Positions 14,573 to 14,593 of a stretch of DNA of 14,593 nt are shown here, in pieces. The stretch is from the NCBI GenBank assembly GCA_017941505.1, contig JAGAWH010000206.1, positions 1 to 14,593 of the forward strand, in the 5' to 3' direction. Within the stretch, counting starts at the first letter, position 1. Every line of letters begins with the position of its first letter. Position numbers and translations under genes: made by a program. The notes under the pieces were generated by a model. That model saw nothing but the letters and a program-made list of their open reading frames with translations, was not told where the DNA came from and searched no databases. This DNA is from Faecalicoccus sp. (GTDB taxonomy: Bacteria; Bacillota_I; Bacilli_A; Erysipelotrichales; Erysipelotrichaceae).

Positions 14573-14585
14573 AGGTCACTTCATA
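14573..14585 (-). repeat. Sub-terminal inverted repeat, left end of the IS
   Basis: AGGTCACTTCATA on the plus strand, the inverted partner of 12892-12904. Inward on the minus strand it is followed, after about six extra bases, by TTGCCAAAGCG and ATTCATAATT (14537-14546), matching the interior of the right end. Confidence 0.85.
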
Positions 14586-14590
14586 TTATC
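14585..14590 (-). promoter_or_regulatory. Left-tip -10 half of a predicted circle-junction promoter
   Basis: GATAAT on the minus strand at the predicted left tip. The matching -35, TTGACA, is at the right end (12911-12906, minus strand), 17 nt from the predicted right tip at 12889. Joining the tips in a circular intermediate would give TTGACA-17-GATAAT facing the transposase. The spacing depends on the exact tips. Confidence 0.45.
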
Positions 14591-14593
14591 TCA

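Larger units (their letters stand above)
12889..14590 (-). mobile_element. Complete IS110-superfamily element, IS1111-like
   Basis: The element is about 1.70 kb. It contains one DEDD transposase on the minus strand, perfect 13-bp inverted repeats (12892-12904 and 14573-14585) near but probably not at the tips, a short 90-nt left end before the transposase and a ~470-nt noncoding right end after it. Sub-terminal repeats and a long region downstream of the transposase are features of the IS1111 group, whose bridge/seekRNA is encoded there. The tips are inferred: 3 nt outside the right repeat and about 5 nt outside the left repeat (14590; it may be 14592). Target duplications are not expected in this family, and the outer left flank lies outside the window, so the ends cannot be verified. 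Confidence 0.72.

Noticed and set aside
1..14593. CRISPR arrays, tRNA or rRNA genes, phage or conjugation genes
   Set aside because: I saw no regularly spaced repeats, cloverleaf-like segments, conserved rRNA motifs or characteristic phage/transfer proteins on either strand.

Overview
The window looks like accessory chromosomal DNA from a low-GC, probably gut-associated member of the Bacillota (Erysipelotrichia or Clostridia type). This rests on strong AGGAGG ribosome sites, AT-rich codon use, BspA-type leucine-rich-repeat and transglutaminase-like secreted proteins, and an IS110-superfamily element. I cannot place it to genus.

Left block (1-2520, + strand): a tightly overlapping operon entering from outside the window. 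It holds the C-terminal 140 residues of an HPr-kinase-like P-loop kinase, a PqqD-family protein, a small single-pass membrane protein with an acidic/lysine-rich tail, a nucleotidyltransferase with the GDID signature, and a second PqqD-family protein. A perfect 14-bp hairpin terminator closes it. Kinase, PqqD/RRE-like protein and nucleotidyltransferase are also tailoring and recognition partners in some RiPP (lasso peptide) clusters. No cyclase, peptidase or obvious precursor is visible here, so the substrate is open.

Middle block (2520-12200, + strand): two operons of secreted proteins. The first encodes a 1341-residue beta-rich exported protein followed 12 nt later by a 93-residue leaderless protein. 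That small protein carries one canonical EF-hand loop and a Y-x-x-P N-terminus resembling an RRE-binding leader. The second encodes a BspA-type LRR protein and a transglutaminase-like protein. Both end in the same roughly 280-residue module, which itself looks like a duplicated ~130-residue unit. None of the three secreted proteins shows an LPXTG signal or C-terminal membrane anchor. Convergent terminators separate this block from the right block.

Right block (12230-14593, - strand): a small NTF2-like lipoprotein gene whose ribosome site abuts what appears to be a complete IS1111-type IS110-superfamily element (about 12889-14590). The evidence is a DEDD transposase, perfect 13-bp sub-terminal inverted repeats, a long structured noncoding region downstream of the transposase where IS1111 elements encode their bridge/seekRNA, and end sequences that would assemble a TTGACA-17-GATAAT promoter on circularisation. 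Inside it lie a very long imperfect hairpin, a plus-strand promoter-like sequence antisense to the transposase, and a 65-codon open extension in frame beyond the transposase stop codon.

The most interesting items are the RiPP-like tailoring cassette with two candidate substrates (the 125-aa membrane protein and the 93-aa EF-hand protein), the candidate guide RNA of the IS element, and the unnamed duplicated C-terminal module.
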